Source: Leguminivora glycinivorella (lineage: Eukaryota; Arthropoda; Insecta; Lepidoptera; Tortricidae). From it: a stretch of DNA of 64,000 bases. The notes beneath the pieces are model-generated. The model searched no databases. It was given only the letters and a program-made list of their open reading frames with translations, and had not been told where the DNA came from. This document shows, piece by piece, positions 11,064 through 22,243 of the stretch (its first letter is position 1; each line of letters begins with the position of its first letter). A program made the translations under genes and the position numbers. The DNA lies in assembly GCF_023078275.1 (NCBI RefSeq), contig NC_062990.1, positions 4,045,549 to 4,109,548 of the forward strand. The letters are read 5' to 3'.

Positions 11064-11420
11064 AATTGCTCTTGAATGAATGAATGAATGAATGATTTGA
11101 ATGAATGAATGAATGAATGAATGAATGAATGAATGATTTATTTGCATGTGAATATTGGGTTTACATTAATAGGTGTTAGGTACAATATTTTATATTCGAA
11201 TCTCCAAGATTCTACCTAACTACCTATACAGGTGTACATGCACTTTATATTGGCTTGGCTCGCTACTAATAGTAATAGAGTTTCACCATATTACAGAAAA
11301 CTTACATATAAAGAGACTTCTTATGTGGAGTTTGAAGCCTGAGAAAATATATGTGCGGTTTTCATTATACACCCTGTTTTTATCTAAATCCGTTAACTTT
11401 AAAGTTAAGATTCTTTAAGG
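11064..11420 (-). repeat. LINE 3' fragment with (AATG)n tail, minus strand
   Basis: A run of AATG repeats (about 11072-11135) is followed by GATTTATTTGCATG. The same arrangement at 32063 starts another fragment. Such tetranucleotide tails are typical of CR1-type LINE 3' ends on the opposite strand. No coding sequence is recognisable in the body. Confidence 0.55.
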
Positions 11421-12235
11421 TTAAGATCGAAGTGAAAACGCACTAACATTAAGTGTTGGAATAAATATGACTACGTTTCTATGAACCATTGGAACTCTAG
11501 AAACTCATATAAAAGCGCTCAGAAGAAGGCGATTAATGCTTTTAGGTATTTAGTGAAAGAAAGTGAGACAAAGAACGCTCTTTTGTTATTATTTAAATAT
11601 TATACCTTTACACGCGTTGCGAAAGTTTATTTAGAAGTTACTTTCGAGATTAATGAGTGGAAATTTTTTTTTATTTTAATGGGCATTGCAAATTTTATTG
11701 TTATTAGCTTAGGCACGCAGTTTTGCCTAGAATTTCCTTATTAAGTTTCATTAATTGTTCAACCCTATCATGCGTACATATAATTATGTATTATATTATA
11801 ATTAAGTATTATAATATGACATTTTTAAACGATACAAACGATTAGACGTATCGCTTATGCACAATAGGCAAGACGACTAAAAAAAACTATTTAGTTCGTC
11901 AGATAGATTATAAAAAAAAATTGGGACACCTATTTATTTCTTATTTCTCGTGTTTCCACTACTCAAAGATTGCCTGGAAGAAGTCGCTCTTCAGCTATAA
12001 GGCCGTCTGTTGTTTACCTCTGTAATAAAATTTATTGTAGTGTGTTCCTATGTACATTTCTGTGGTTGTGCAATAAAGTGAACTTGTATTGTATAAATAA
12101 TAAACTACAAACCTTGAGCAGGTGGAAGTGCGTCGCCGGCATTTAAGTTGGGGGTAAGCTCTTTCTATAATGAAAACCGCACATATATTTTCTCAGGCTT
12201 CAAACTCCATATCATATGAGAACCAATTATAGTTA
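11421..12235 (+). repeat. Intergenic; LINE tail at about 11960-12075
   Basis: No supported gene. About 11960-12075 holds GCCTGGAAGAAGTCGCTCTT, CTATAAGGCCG and TGTGCAATAAAGTGAAC, the form of a common lepidopteran LINE 3' end. Open frames at 11481-11744 are AT-rich and have no features I recognise. Confidence 0.5.
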
Positions 12236-12535
12236 TTTGTTATACAAGGGGGCAAAGTTGTATTTTACCGCCGAGTGTGGAATTGAAAAACGAGCAAGTG
12301 AAGGGTTCTATAGTTGAACCACGAGCGAAGCGAGTGGTTCGAGAATAGAATCCTGAACTTTCGAGTTTTTTAACACACGAGAAGTAAAATACATTTGCAC
12401 CCGAGTGTAACACAAAACTTTTCCCTCTAGTCAAATTACTTTACTCACTAGTGGATAAAATGCGTGTTTACCCGCTGGTATTAAAGGACAAAACACGTGT
12501 TTCCGAGCTAGTGAGGGGAAAATTTATTTATTTAA
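12236..12535 (+). repeat. Dispersed repeat family R2, copy 1
   Basis: Shares TTATACAAGGGGGCAAAG, AACCACGAGCGAAGCGAG, TTTGCACCCGAGTGTAACAC and GTGTTTCCGAGCTAGTGAG with copies at 15414, 33563 and 36690. This copy lacks a block of about 130 bp present at 15605-15745. Non-coding. Confidence 0.85.
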
Positions 12536-12639
12536 GCACGTTAATCGTTCAAGAGATAAAAAACTCACAAAAACGCTCCGTCCAGTTATTTATGAACACC
12601 TAGGACACTTCGATACATCTGACGCAAGAACCGCCTAGC

Positions 12640-13225
12640 AACTGGGTGCCAAGCCGAATGGCACAAACGCTCACGAAACGCTCACGAAACGAAACGCTCG
12701 TAGATATCTATCTCTATCGCTCTTGCGTATTGTCGCGACAGAGACAGACTAACCTACACGGCGTTTCGTTTTAGTTTCGCGTCGCCATGCCCCGTAGCCT
12801 AATGGCATTTCTCCGACGCGAAACAAAAAAGAAACGCCGCGAAAGTTAGTCTGGCTCTGTCGCGCCAATACGCAAGAGCGATAGAGATAGATATCTACTA
12901 GCGTTTCGTTTCGTGAGCGTTTGTGCCATTCGGCTACGCACCCTGTGGCCCATTTCTCGAAAGGTACAAGCCTTGTATTACAAGTGTGTTTCCATGGAAA
13001 CCCATACGATTTGACAGTTCGCGCACTTGTAATACAAGGCTTGTACCTTTCGAGAAACGGGCCCCTGGCCCCGTAGCCGAATGGCATTTCTCCGACGCCA
13101 AACGAAAGCGATACGCCGCTGGCTCTGTCGCGCCAATACGCAAGCGCGATAGAGATAGATATCTACTAGCGCTTCGTTTCGTGAGCGTTTCGTGAGCGAT
13201 TGTGCCATTCGGCTAGCCACCCTGG
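12640..13225. repeat. Composite of nested inverted repeats (TIR elements)
   Basis: Two related inverted-repeat units share AGCCGAATGGCACAAACGCT, GATATCTATCTCTATCGCTC and CGTATTGGCGCGACAGAG-type arms: one folds 12650-12770 onto 12820-12946, and the second has a single arm at 13070-13222. Between them lies a smaller palindrome with arms TACAAGCCTTGTATTACAAG (about 12959-13060). The overlapping open frames here all fall in the arms. A diverged fragment of the same family is at 38055-38150. Confidence 0.8.
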
Positions 13226-13333
13226 TGTCTTATAATTTGTACCTAGTACAAAACCTGTCTGTAGTGTCTGTGTGTCATGGCACTAATGGCTAACTATAGA
13301 TATGTGCAGCAATCTTAACATTGAGAAAAACCC

Positions 13334-13580
13334 TTGACGATCGGTCTTGCTTAGCGCGTAGTGACTCTGCCTGCTAAGCCGCGGTCCCGGGTTCGAATGG
13401 TAGGGGCATTTATTTGTGTGATAAGCACAGATATCTGTTTCTGAGCCATGGGTGTTTTCTATATATTTAAGTATGTATTTATCTATATAAGTATGTATAC
13501 CGTCGCCTAGCACCCATAGTACAAGCTTTGCTTTGAGATTAGGTTGATATGTGTAAGGTGTCCCCAAAATGATTTACTTA
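13334..13580 (+). mobile_element. tRNA-derived SINE, copy 3 (diverged)
   Basis: The head retains GCGGTCCCGGGTTCGAAT and the GGGGCATTTATTTGTGTG body. The 3' part differs (CGTCGCCTAGCACCCATAG, GATATGTGTAAGGTGTCCCC), suggesting a different subfamily. The A box is damaged. Confidence 0.75.
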
Positions 13581-13604
13581 AATGGATTTCCTGGTAACAT
13601 AACA

Positions 13605-13744
13605 TACAGACAACCAATTGGAACCCTAGGCCACTGTAGAACTATGTCATAGTAACATTATAAATCAGATTGTAAGAAGTCTCTCACTGCTTGTCATTTT
13701 GACATGGTTATAGAGTGGCCTAGGGTTCTGTTTGGTTGATTGTA
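13605..13744. mobile_element. MITE family M1, copy 1 (~140 bp)
   Basis: Terminal inverted repeats centre on CCCTAGGCCACTGTAGAAC and its complement, with TACAGACAACC / GGTTGATTGTA tips. The interior contains ATCAGATTGTAAGAAGTCTC. A second copy 39 bp downstream has the opposite interior orientation; a third is at 32856. Confidence 0.82.
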
Positions 13745-13782
13745 CATACTCTTATTACTATTATCTACACTCGACAACTAAG

Positions 13783-13921
13783 TACAGTCAAGCAATTTAA
13801 ACCCTGGGCCACTCTACTACCATGTCAAATTGACAAGCACTAAGAGATTTCTTACAATCTGGTTTATAACGTTACTATGACATAGTTCTACAGTGGCCTA
13901 GGGTTCCATTGTTTGACTGTA
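13783..13921. mobile_element. MITE family M1, copy 2 (inverted relative to copy 1)
   Basis: Tips are TACAGTCAAGC and GTTTGACTGTA, the same GGCCACT-containing repeats, and the interior reads as the reverse complement of copy 1 (AGAGATTTCTTACAATCTGG). The pair forms a ~320-bp potential hairpin. Confidence 0.82.
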
Positions 13922-14064
13922 CATATCTATCACTGTATCTCAATTTTAATTAACCTCACAAACACCTAATTGGACATCAATAAAACTTTTTACAACGAAC
14001 TGTCAATTTGTCAATACCTAATTAATAAGCTACGATACCTTTAGGCGGCGATAAGAATATAATA

Positions 14065-14732
14065 CAGTAGAACCTCGGCAACACGAATGTCAACACAAAC
14101 TTGAAGAAGGTTTTGACTTAGAGCGGTTTTCACAGATTTTTATTAATATTGTCTTTAAAATGTTTTTAGTTACAAAGATAAAACCATGAGAAAATATATA
14201 AACGTCGATATTTACAGTAGGTAACGCACAACCAAAATTACATAAAACACTGATTTAAACTTTCACGATTTTTACACATAATTATTTAAAAGCCCTAGCA
14301 TAATTATTTAGTGGCCCTGAAGATTTAGTAGTTTCATGTGCTCTGCCTACCCCTTTATGGGATACAGGCGTGATTGTATGTATGTATGTATGTAATTATT
14401 TAAAATTGCAAACGGGACTTAATCGCCTATTACTTAATTTTAAATACTAACCTCCGACGTTTCAAGGACAGCATTGTCCCCGTGGTCTCGGAGCAGACTC
14501 ATGCAGAGAGTCCTTGAAACGTCGGAGGTTAGTGTTTAAAACATAGTAAAATGATTAGGTATCATTTTACTATGTTTTTACAGTAGTAAATTATTCTGAT
14601 TGTATATTTTTAGTTACAAGTTTAACAGTAAATAACATTGTCTTAGAGTAGTTAAATTGCATTTTATTTCGGGTCAACGAGTATTTCCTTTTACCGAGGT
14701 TCGGGTTATCGAGGTTCCATAATATATTACTG
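14065..14732. mobile_element. pogo/mariner-like non-autonomous element, degraded
   Basis: The left end is CAGTAGAACCTCGGCAACAC after TA; the right end reads inward as CAGTA...GGAACCTCGATAACCCG before TA (14733). The TIR match is imperfect because about 10 bp are inserted near the right tip. It contains a SINE-like tail (GCCTACCCCTTTATGGGATA then TATG repeats, 14345-14390) and a Penelope-type inverted repeat at 14449-14531. Confidence 0.55.
14440..14575. repeat. Penelope-type terminal inverted repeats
   Basis: AACCTCCGACGTTTCAAGGA faces its reverse complement about 60 bp later, around CATTGTCCCCGTGGTCTCGG. The phrase CGACGTTTC...GTGGTC is a hallmark of insect Penelope-like element ends, as also seen at 30600-30640. 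A second palindrome (AACATAGTAAAATGAT and complement) follows at once. Confidence 0.6.
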
Positions 14733-14892
14733 TAATTAACCTTGTCACTCTCTACTACCGTGTATATAATGTATTATTTTGAGAACAATGCTTTGTCAAT
14801 ATATTTTTTATCTTTTAGAAACAAGTTTATTATAGGACTTACGATATTTTTATTTTTAGATGAAGTCGCACCAAGTTTAAGGCCTTTGCAGT

Positions 14893-15256
14893 CAGGGCTC
14901 GGATACCGGTTAAATTTTCAAACCGTTATTTAAATTTCGTTTTCGCTCGAAAAACCGCCATTTTAAAACCGGTTTTTAGAAGAACTCTTAAAGGTTTCGT
15001 TCGATTAACCGGTTTAGAACAAAATAAACCGGTCTATTCCGCAGCATGATAGATAAATTAGATAATACTGTTCTAACCAAACAAAAAACTCGCTGCGTGA
15101 ACTTAGGTATTTAGGTGCGTCTCGCCGCTCGTCGAATAAACCAGTTTATTTCAGTTAAAGTAAAGTTCTCATAACGTTCGCGTTCTTTAAAAAGTTCGGA
15201 GTAAAATCGAAATAAATCGGTTTAACCGGTAAAAAATAAACCGGTTCCGAGCCTTG
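14893..15256. mobile_element. hAT-type MITE (364 bp)
   Basis: Ends are CAGGGCTCGGATACCGGTT and AACCGGTTCCGAGCCTTG (inverted). Flanks are TTTGCAGT (14885-14892) and TTTTCAGT (15257-15264), a 7-of-8 match that fits the 8-bp duplication of hAT transposons. The interior repeats the ACCGGTT motif several times. Confidence 0.8.
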
Positions 15257-15413
15257 TTTTCAGTGACCAAAAACCAAGTTGTTTTATTACGTCGATGGCA
15301 AAACTGTGGCCTGCTTGTTAATAACTAATTAAGTCAACAAGCAGTCACTTTAACCTAAGGACTCCTGTAAACTGTAACACAGGAGATTTTCATGCGCGTT
15401 TCTGTTACCCTTT

Positions 15414-15838
15414 TAATAGTTATTTGTTATACAAGGGGGCAAAGTTGTATTTTAACGCCGAGTGAAAAACGAGCAAGCGTAAGGGTTCTATAGTTGAACC
15501 ACGAGCGAAGCGAGTGGTTCGAGAATAGAATCCTGAACTTGCGAGTTTTTTAACACACGACAAGTAAAACACATTTGCACCCGAGTGTAACACAAAACTT
15601 TTCCCCTCACTATAGCGAGGAAACTACAACGCAAAAAATGCGTTTATCACTGCTTCCAGTAGTTCCACAGCAGGTAAATCATCTTCATTACTAGATTCAC
15701 CTACTTTTATCAATTTTAAAGCAGTTAATTTGACTTTATTCAAGGTCAAATTACTTTACCCACTAGTTGATAAAATGCGTTTTTACCCGCTGGTATTAAA
15801 GTACAAAACACGTGTTTCTGAGCTAGTGAGGGGAAAAA
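15414..15838 (+). repeat. Dispersed repeat family R2, copy 2 (longest)
   Basis: Same landmarks as the copy at 12236 plus an extra internal block with CACTATAGCGAGGAAACTAC, also present in the 33563 copy. Both termini look intact, so this is the best guide to the family's full length (about 425 bp). Confidence 0.85.
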
Positions 15839-16720
15839 CTCTTTATACCTCTGATTAAGCCCTCTTAATCATCGGCAGGAACAAACTACGGTTTATTGTT
15901 GTTGAAATAAATTATAATAAGACACCTATGTAACTTTTACAACTATAATAGATTACTCATATAAAAATTACAACTTGCCGTTACACTTAAACTCAAAATA
16001 AACAAAACATCTTTTATATCTCCTTCACCCCTTAGATGCATCTTAACCGCGAAATCAAGATGACCCTACTTCGGAAGCCTTCATACTAACTGGAATAAAA
16101 TTAGCCCATCTCTCTCCCCCGCCACGCGACTGCACCTCTCTCTCTCACACTTTCCAAAAATACATATTCGTATCTCTTTCTCGCGGCACGCTTATTATTC
16201 TATCCTACTCGTATTGGGTGAACGCACGGAACGTCCGCTCAAACCTGTATACAGGTGCAAAAACAACTATCTTTTTAAAAAGAAAAAAAGCCTATAAGGC
16301 CGCCTCACACCGTTCGATTTTCAACTCGATACTTTAACAGCTAGTTCGATTTTCGAATGGTTTTAAAATGTACCAAAGACTTATTACTTTTGGAGTGTGA
16401 AGTCATCTTGACTGACCAGAGATTCTTGTTTTTTTTTTAAAGTTACCAGATGGCGTTTGTGGTTATCCAGAATCTTGTACTTTGAGAGTTGGTTTTATTT
16501 TCTGTTATTTATGTATCGGGTTACTTGATATCGTTATTATTAATGTATTCTAAAGAAGTAGGGCTTTTGAATTTTATACTGTATTCATGTCTATTAATAT
16601 CTGATCAAGTTATAATAGGTAGGTAAGTGTGGTATTTTATTACCGTTAGCTCTTTGTACTTTTTAACCGACTTCTTTACCGAAGAAAAAGAAGAATATTT
16701 TTTGAACCATTTATATATCG
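15839..16720. other. AT-rich intergenic, no gene seen
   Basis: No coding region, RNA gene or recognised repeat that I can support. Confidence 0.55.
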
Positions 16721-16724
16721 AGTT

Positions 16725-17744
16725 ATTTAGCATTTTGGTTATATAATGAAACGTTTTTATTTTATGCTTGTATGAGAGATCATATCAATTCAATTATGCG
16801 ACCGAGTATGTTAAAGGGGTATAATATGCAGCCTTTTGTCCAAAATAATAATCAACGTTTTTACTCCAAGAAAGGTAACTAACTTCCTAGGAACAAATTA
16901 GCTTTACTCAAATGTCATATGACCTGTAGTGACTAATATGATAAAATAATTGTAAACATTTATTTGTATTACAATTCGGGCAATTCGCCATTTAAGCGAT
17001 CCTAATTAAATTTGTTTTTGGGATAAATTTAAATATGTAATTCAATTGGCAAATATGGGACATAATAAAACTGCGTTGGTTATAAAGCAATGACACCAAT
17101 TATATATTTACTCGTTAGAAACACATCAAATACTCGACAAGGGAGTAAAATCATAAACATGGTTACTATTAAGTTACGTATAATGAAATAGTAAAATATG
17201 CTTATTTTTAATTACAATTTCATTAGTCAGTTTCATCAATTTATTCAGGTAGTTTTCATTAATTAATTTTCATAGTTAAATACGGGTAATTATTATTAAA
17301 TAATCAGACATAAACAGCGTTGTAGAGTTGTTTATAACGAAACACTAAAACATTAACTTTTTAATTACATTTTCATTAATCCATTTCATAAATTAATTCA
17401 GACAATTTTCATTGAATAAATTCATAAATTAATTCAGGTATTTATTAAATAATCAGATTAAGGTACTTCAAATAATTTCATAAATTAATTCAGACAATTA
17501 TTATTATTATATAATTATTATTATTATATAATCAGATTAAGGTACTTATCTCTGTTCGTGGCGCTGGTAGAACTAAAAGTGACCGCTCGCCGACGAGCAG
17601 TCCCTTTTATAACCAGTCCAGGTAAACTTGCCAGACCGACCCGGTTTCTTTGTCTACCGACATTATTGCCATAAATTTAAATGTTTGAGAGAAACGTACC
17701 TTAAAATGTTACAATTATTAAACATTATAATGGCAAATCCAACA
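16725..17744. repeat. 5' long direct repeat (LTR-like)
   Basis: AT-rich with internal ATTAATTCAGACAATT-type subrepeats. Near its right end is a promoter-like segment, CCCTTTTATAACCAGTCC (about 17601-17618), a TATA element. This would suit transcription starting inside the repeat and reading right, as in an LTR. Confidence 0.82.
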
Positions 17745-17829
17745 CGGCCATACTGACAAGTACTTCGATCTCGAAGTACAAAAGTATTTACATAGTTATA
17801 TATCTTAATCTAACTCTAACACTAAGTAG

Positions 17830-18550
17830 CCACAAGCCTTGTCATGTAAGCCCCATCACCTGCTGCCCGTGAAGCCAGGCAAACATCAGACTTGTGACCG
17901 ACCAGCATTTTTTGTAGCTGTGGGCCCTGGCATGAAAGCTCCGTCACCTGTTGCGACATGACGTCGAGCAATCATCAGACACACAACCGACCAACAGTAT
18001 TTTTTGTAGCTGTGGGCCCTGGCATGAAAGCTCCGTCACCTGTTGCGACATGACGTCGAGCAATCATCAGACACACAACCGACCAACAGTATTTTTGTAG
18101 CTGTGGGCCCTGGCATGAAAGCTCCGTCACCTGTTGCGACATGACGTCGAGCAATCATCAGACACACAACCGACCAACAGTATTTTTGTAGCTGTGGGCC
18201 CTGGCATGAAAGCTCCGTCACCTGTTGCGACATGACGTCGAGCAATCATCAGACACACAACCGACCAACAGTATTTTTGTAGCTGTGGGCCCTGGCATGA
18301 AAGCTCCGTCACCTGTTGCGACATGACGTCGAGCAATCATCAGACACACAACCGACCAACAGTATTTTTGTAGCTGTGGGCCCTGGCATGAAAGCTCCGT
18401 CACCTGTTGCGACATGACGTCGAGCAATCATCAGACACACAACCGACCAACAGTATTTTTTGTAGCTATGTGCCCTGGCATGAAAGCTCCGTCACCTGCT
18501 GCACCATGACGTCAAGCAATCATCAGACACATAACCGACCAGCAGTATAT
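17830..18550. repeat. 91-bp tandem satellite inside the LTR-like element
   Basis: The unit contains CATGAAAGCTCCGTCACCTG, TTGCGACATGACGTCGAGCA and CGACCAACAGTATTTTTGTA, then GCTGTGGGCCCTGG. About seven near-identical units run from 17910 to 18500, with diverged edge units. Since 91 is not divisible by three, the same 69-residue open frame reappears three times in successive frames on the minus strand, which shows these are not genes. Confidence 0.95.
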
Positions 18551-20559
18551 ATACAATTGACAACATTTCATATTTTTGAGTACTTACTACTTTTTTATTG
18601 TTTGGTTTGAAAGAACTCAATACTAAAAGATACACGTATTTTTTTAATTTTTCCAAAAACGAAATTTTAATGAGAAAATCCCTTATTTACTACATCGACC
18701 AGAAAGAGCTTAAGAAGACACAGCTTTATGACTTCACATGTGTTGTTTCATACACCTAAGAAAACGACAAAATCATTTCCAAAAAAAAAGTTAAACAGTC
18801 CGGTATGTCTGACTGTCAAGTGTCACTGTCAAACTCAAGTGACTTCCTAACTGGAAGTTTCTTTTGTTACAGTGACAGCTCTAAATCAGCTATTGACGTC
18901 ACTTCCCCATTAAACTATTTTTTAAGATTTTTTTTTATTCTAAAAATACGGAAAAAAAAATATATCGAAATGGTTTTCGACTTAGGGATACTGAAAATTT
19001 TGAAACGTTGTCAATTATACATAGTATATAATATATATTACACATTTTATTACATACGTATATATCCAACACGGCTAATCCGGACTTAAAGCAATCGGCA
19101 AAAAAAAGCTACCTTTTTTCAGTTATTTATTGTAACCTTAAATTGATGTAATAGTATAGCAAGTACACAATAAATATAGCCAGTTTTTTTTTTTGCGGAA
19201 TGCTTTAAGATAATCAGCACTTAATATGGCCATTTACCATTTTGTATACTATTTTTCATTTTCTTTACAGATATAGCATCATCGAATATCTTTCATCAAG
19301 TTTTATCACAAACTGTTTTTATCTTTGTACTGTACTGTAAAAAGATACAGTATCCTAGGACTTCAATCAATCGAGCTATATATTTATTTCTGATTACTTA
19401 ACGATCAATCAACAAGTGTGAATATTATTATATCTTCCAAACAGCTCGGCCAGTCTGACCTAACGACATAATATTTTATGAAGGGCATGTCATGTAAGAT
19501 GCAAATGCCGTACAAACTGAAAACTCATCTTCCTTTATTCGTAGCTTGTTACATGGCAAATATCGCTTTATCAGCAACGGTTTTCAGTAAATAGTACACC
19601 TAATATATTTATTAAGCATTACAGTATCACATATTAACTATGTAATGAGCTATCTTGAGAAGTAAAGCATAAACGTGACGAATACTTATTGCCCACTTAT
19701 TTATACAGTTATATTTTGAAAATTGTCCCTTTTCCCAAAGAATCTTATTTATTTGAATCTATTCACACAATTTTCCGTAGGTACTCTACTCAGCATGAAA
19801 GATGAATAAGTACCTACCTAGTGACCCTTTTTTTTTTGCAGAATCTTGTTCTGTGAGATTTGTATTATTGTTCATAATTTAATTTATTAATCTTATTTTT
19901 TTTTTGCTTTCCTTTTTTTAATAATGACTTTCTTGTTGGGAGACCAAATTAATTTTATTACTTATACGAACCCGCTGATATGAAAACACAGTGTTTTTTT
20001 TTGTTAAATTTGACAGTCGCCAGGATCCCTATCAGGAACCACCCGGCAAATCACTCATTAAATTAGAAAAAAGGTTTTTTTTTAATCGTTTTCATACATT
20101 ATAAATTTGTCAATCATGTGAGAGACCCGTAGAAACAGTAAAGTCAGTCTCAAGTAAATGACGACACATGTAACAATAAATAATGATAAGGAATTACAAA
20201 GGCAGCCTTTATTACTACGCTTACTGAGCCACTAAATTAATTCCCTGAATAACTCGATAACAGTAAGAGAAAAGACAATATTTTCTTACAGAAATTAATT
20301 GTAATTTACCTAAAGAACCGTCCCCTAATATTAACGGAAATCAATAAAAATACTTTGTAGATATTAATCTACCCAAACTGGAAAACCAGGCAAGCACAGA
20401 GTAAACTCTCTTTATAAAGCAAGTTGCGTAAGCCTTTATTTGCACTAGGTCCATTTATTTATCTACGTATATGTTAATATGTATGTAAGTTCATTTATTG
20501 TATCTATATATGTTTATTTTATAATAGAATCAACTAGTATTCCATCATTAAAATCTTAT
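18551..20559. other. Interior of LTR-like element, no coding signal
   Basis: Very AT-rich; no supported gene. A short motif resembling CCAACACGGC...CCGGAC recurs at 17740, 19068 and (degenerate) 19441, which may be internal repeats. Positions 19835-19960 resemble a LINE 3' tail (GTTGGGAGACCAAATTAATT; compare 35500). Confidence 0.5.
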
Positions 20560-20705
20560 ACTGGCTTTATAATGGCGTCCACCAAACTATCTCTGTTTTG
20601 CCCAATGGTTGACTGATAGAAAATGGCTTAAGGCGTTAAGTTCGCCATTTGTACTTGTTATTGTTAATTTGTGCAATAAAGTTTAAATAAATAAATAAAA
20701 CTTTA
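20560..20705 (+). repeat. LINE/SINE 3' tail fragment
   Basis: AAAATGGCTTAAGGCGTTAA, GTTCGCCATTTGTACTTG, then TGTGCAATAAAGTTTAAATA and AAATA repeats: the typical 3' end of a lepidopteran non-LTR element, inserted in the LTR-like element. Confidence 0.65.
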
Positions 20706-22243
20706 TTCGTTTTTGAGCCTAAGATATGCGATAACAGACACACAAACGTGAAAGTAGAATTAAAATCTCAGACACTTTCTTAATCGTTATTTCTCAACGA
20801 AAAGAGAAGACAAAATTGTAAACATACTCGCAATGATGATAAATAGATTTATCATTTATCAGATCAGTAATTTGTCCGAAGTAACAGCAACTTGGAAAAA
20901 GTTTCAATGTTAATTGAATTCAAACCAATAGGGATGTGTGTGTAACATTACTGTTGGGTACTAAAAGTAAATTTTATTGCTCCGCAATTGGTGAAATAAT
21001 TTTTGAAATACGTTAGTGCGGGATACAAACGTTTAAGCGTTTCTTAGAATAAGCACAGCATTTATAGTAGCAAGTTTTGAATCTATTTTATTTTATTAAT
21101 TTAGGTAGGTAAAGAAAGTCTACCATATTTATTAAATATTTTGGTTTAAATTTTAATACCTCAAACTGTACCTACATGGTGGGCAGGAACAGGTTAAAAT
21201 ATGCACAGCATTTTTAGCAGCAAGTTTTGAGTCTTGGCAATCCACTTAGGTCTCATTCTGGTCAAAGTGGAGAAAAATCATTATAAAATGTAAGCGAAAA
21301 CAAATATTGGACAATTCAAAAGCGAGTATTAAAAAAAATGAAAACTATTTTTGAAATGTACATATTTGCTTGAAAACATCGATCTTGAGTCACTTATTAG
21401 TATCAAATTTTTTTTTATTAAGTGAAAACTGCCACTTTGCTAAATACATAAACAAAAAAAATATATATTAGTGATTTTCAAATTAGTGTTTCTCAAGAGA
21501 AATAGCTAAAAATATTTTTTGGAAAATAAAATAAACGTTCGTCAATACAGAGATTTAGACCCTATACCAATACGAAAATCGAAATATTGTTTCGCAGTTA
21601 TAGGATCACTCCGGATCAGTAGTATCCTAATACAATCTTTACAACAAGAACTTATTTACCGAATTATGTCATTAACAAAATATAATTTATTCCCAAAGGA
21701 AGAAATAAACCAGTATTGTTCTAAACCTGTATTGTTCAGTTCTGACTTTTATACCCTTTCTTCAGGATTTAACTGTTTTTCTTTTAAACAACATGATCTA
21801 ATACGAGGTAATTTATTTATTCAAGATGTCATAATCATAACACTAGCTCTTTCAATAACTAGCTCGATTAACTGCAGTTCCGTAATAAGTAAACAAAATC
21901 AGTTTAAAACACAGTGGGTACAAAAATATTTCTTCAAAGCAAGATTTTTTACATGATAATGCAGAGCCCTCAGGGCCTTACCGACTTTAATGATCATAAC
22001 AACGCCAGTCCATTCAGGTTTTCAGAAGGTCCCGAAATCGGTGCACCATGCGTCGGCCGTGCAGCCCCGTCATCGCTGTCAGTAGGACCAAATGTAGGAA
22101 GCACAATGTTGTGGTATCGGCAGCCCGAAGAAACTGCACTCCGAATGGTGGTATGAAAGTTGGTCAGCAGATTTCAATCCGTTATCTCTGAAATAATTCA
22201 CAGTGTTAAAAGATGGCTAGGTAAAACGTATCTCCACTTCTGA
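20706..22243 (+). other. Interior of LTR-like element; short unidentified open frames near the right end
   Basis: Mostly AT-rich. The frame 21519-21956 has only a TTG start and AT-biased composition, so I do not call it. The segment 21957-22156 is clearly less AT-rich and keeps a frame open (21959-22156) with mixed residues ending in TMLWYRQPEETALRMVV. It could be a captured exon or the remnant of an element gene. I recognise no domain. Confidence 0.35.

Noticed and set aside
18036..18427. Three identical 69-residue minus-strand open frames
   Set aside because: They are the same 91-bp satellite read in successive frames.
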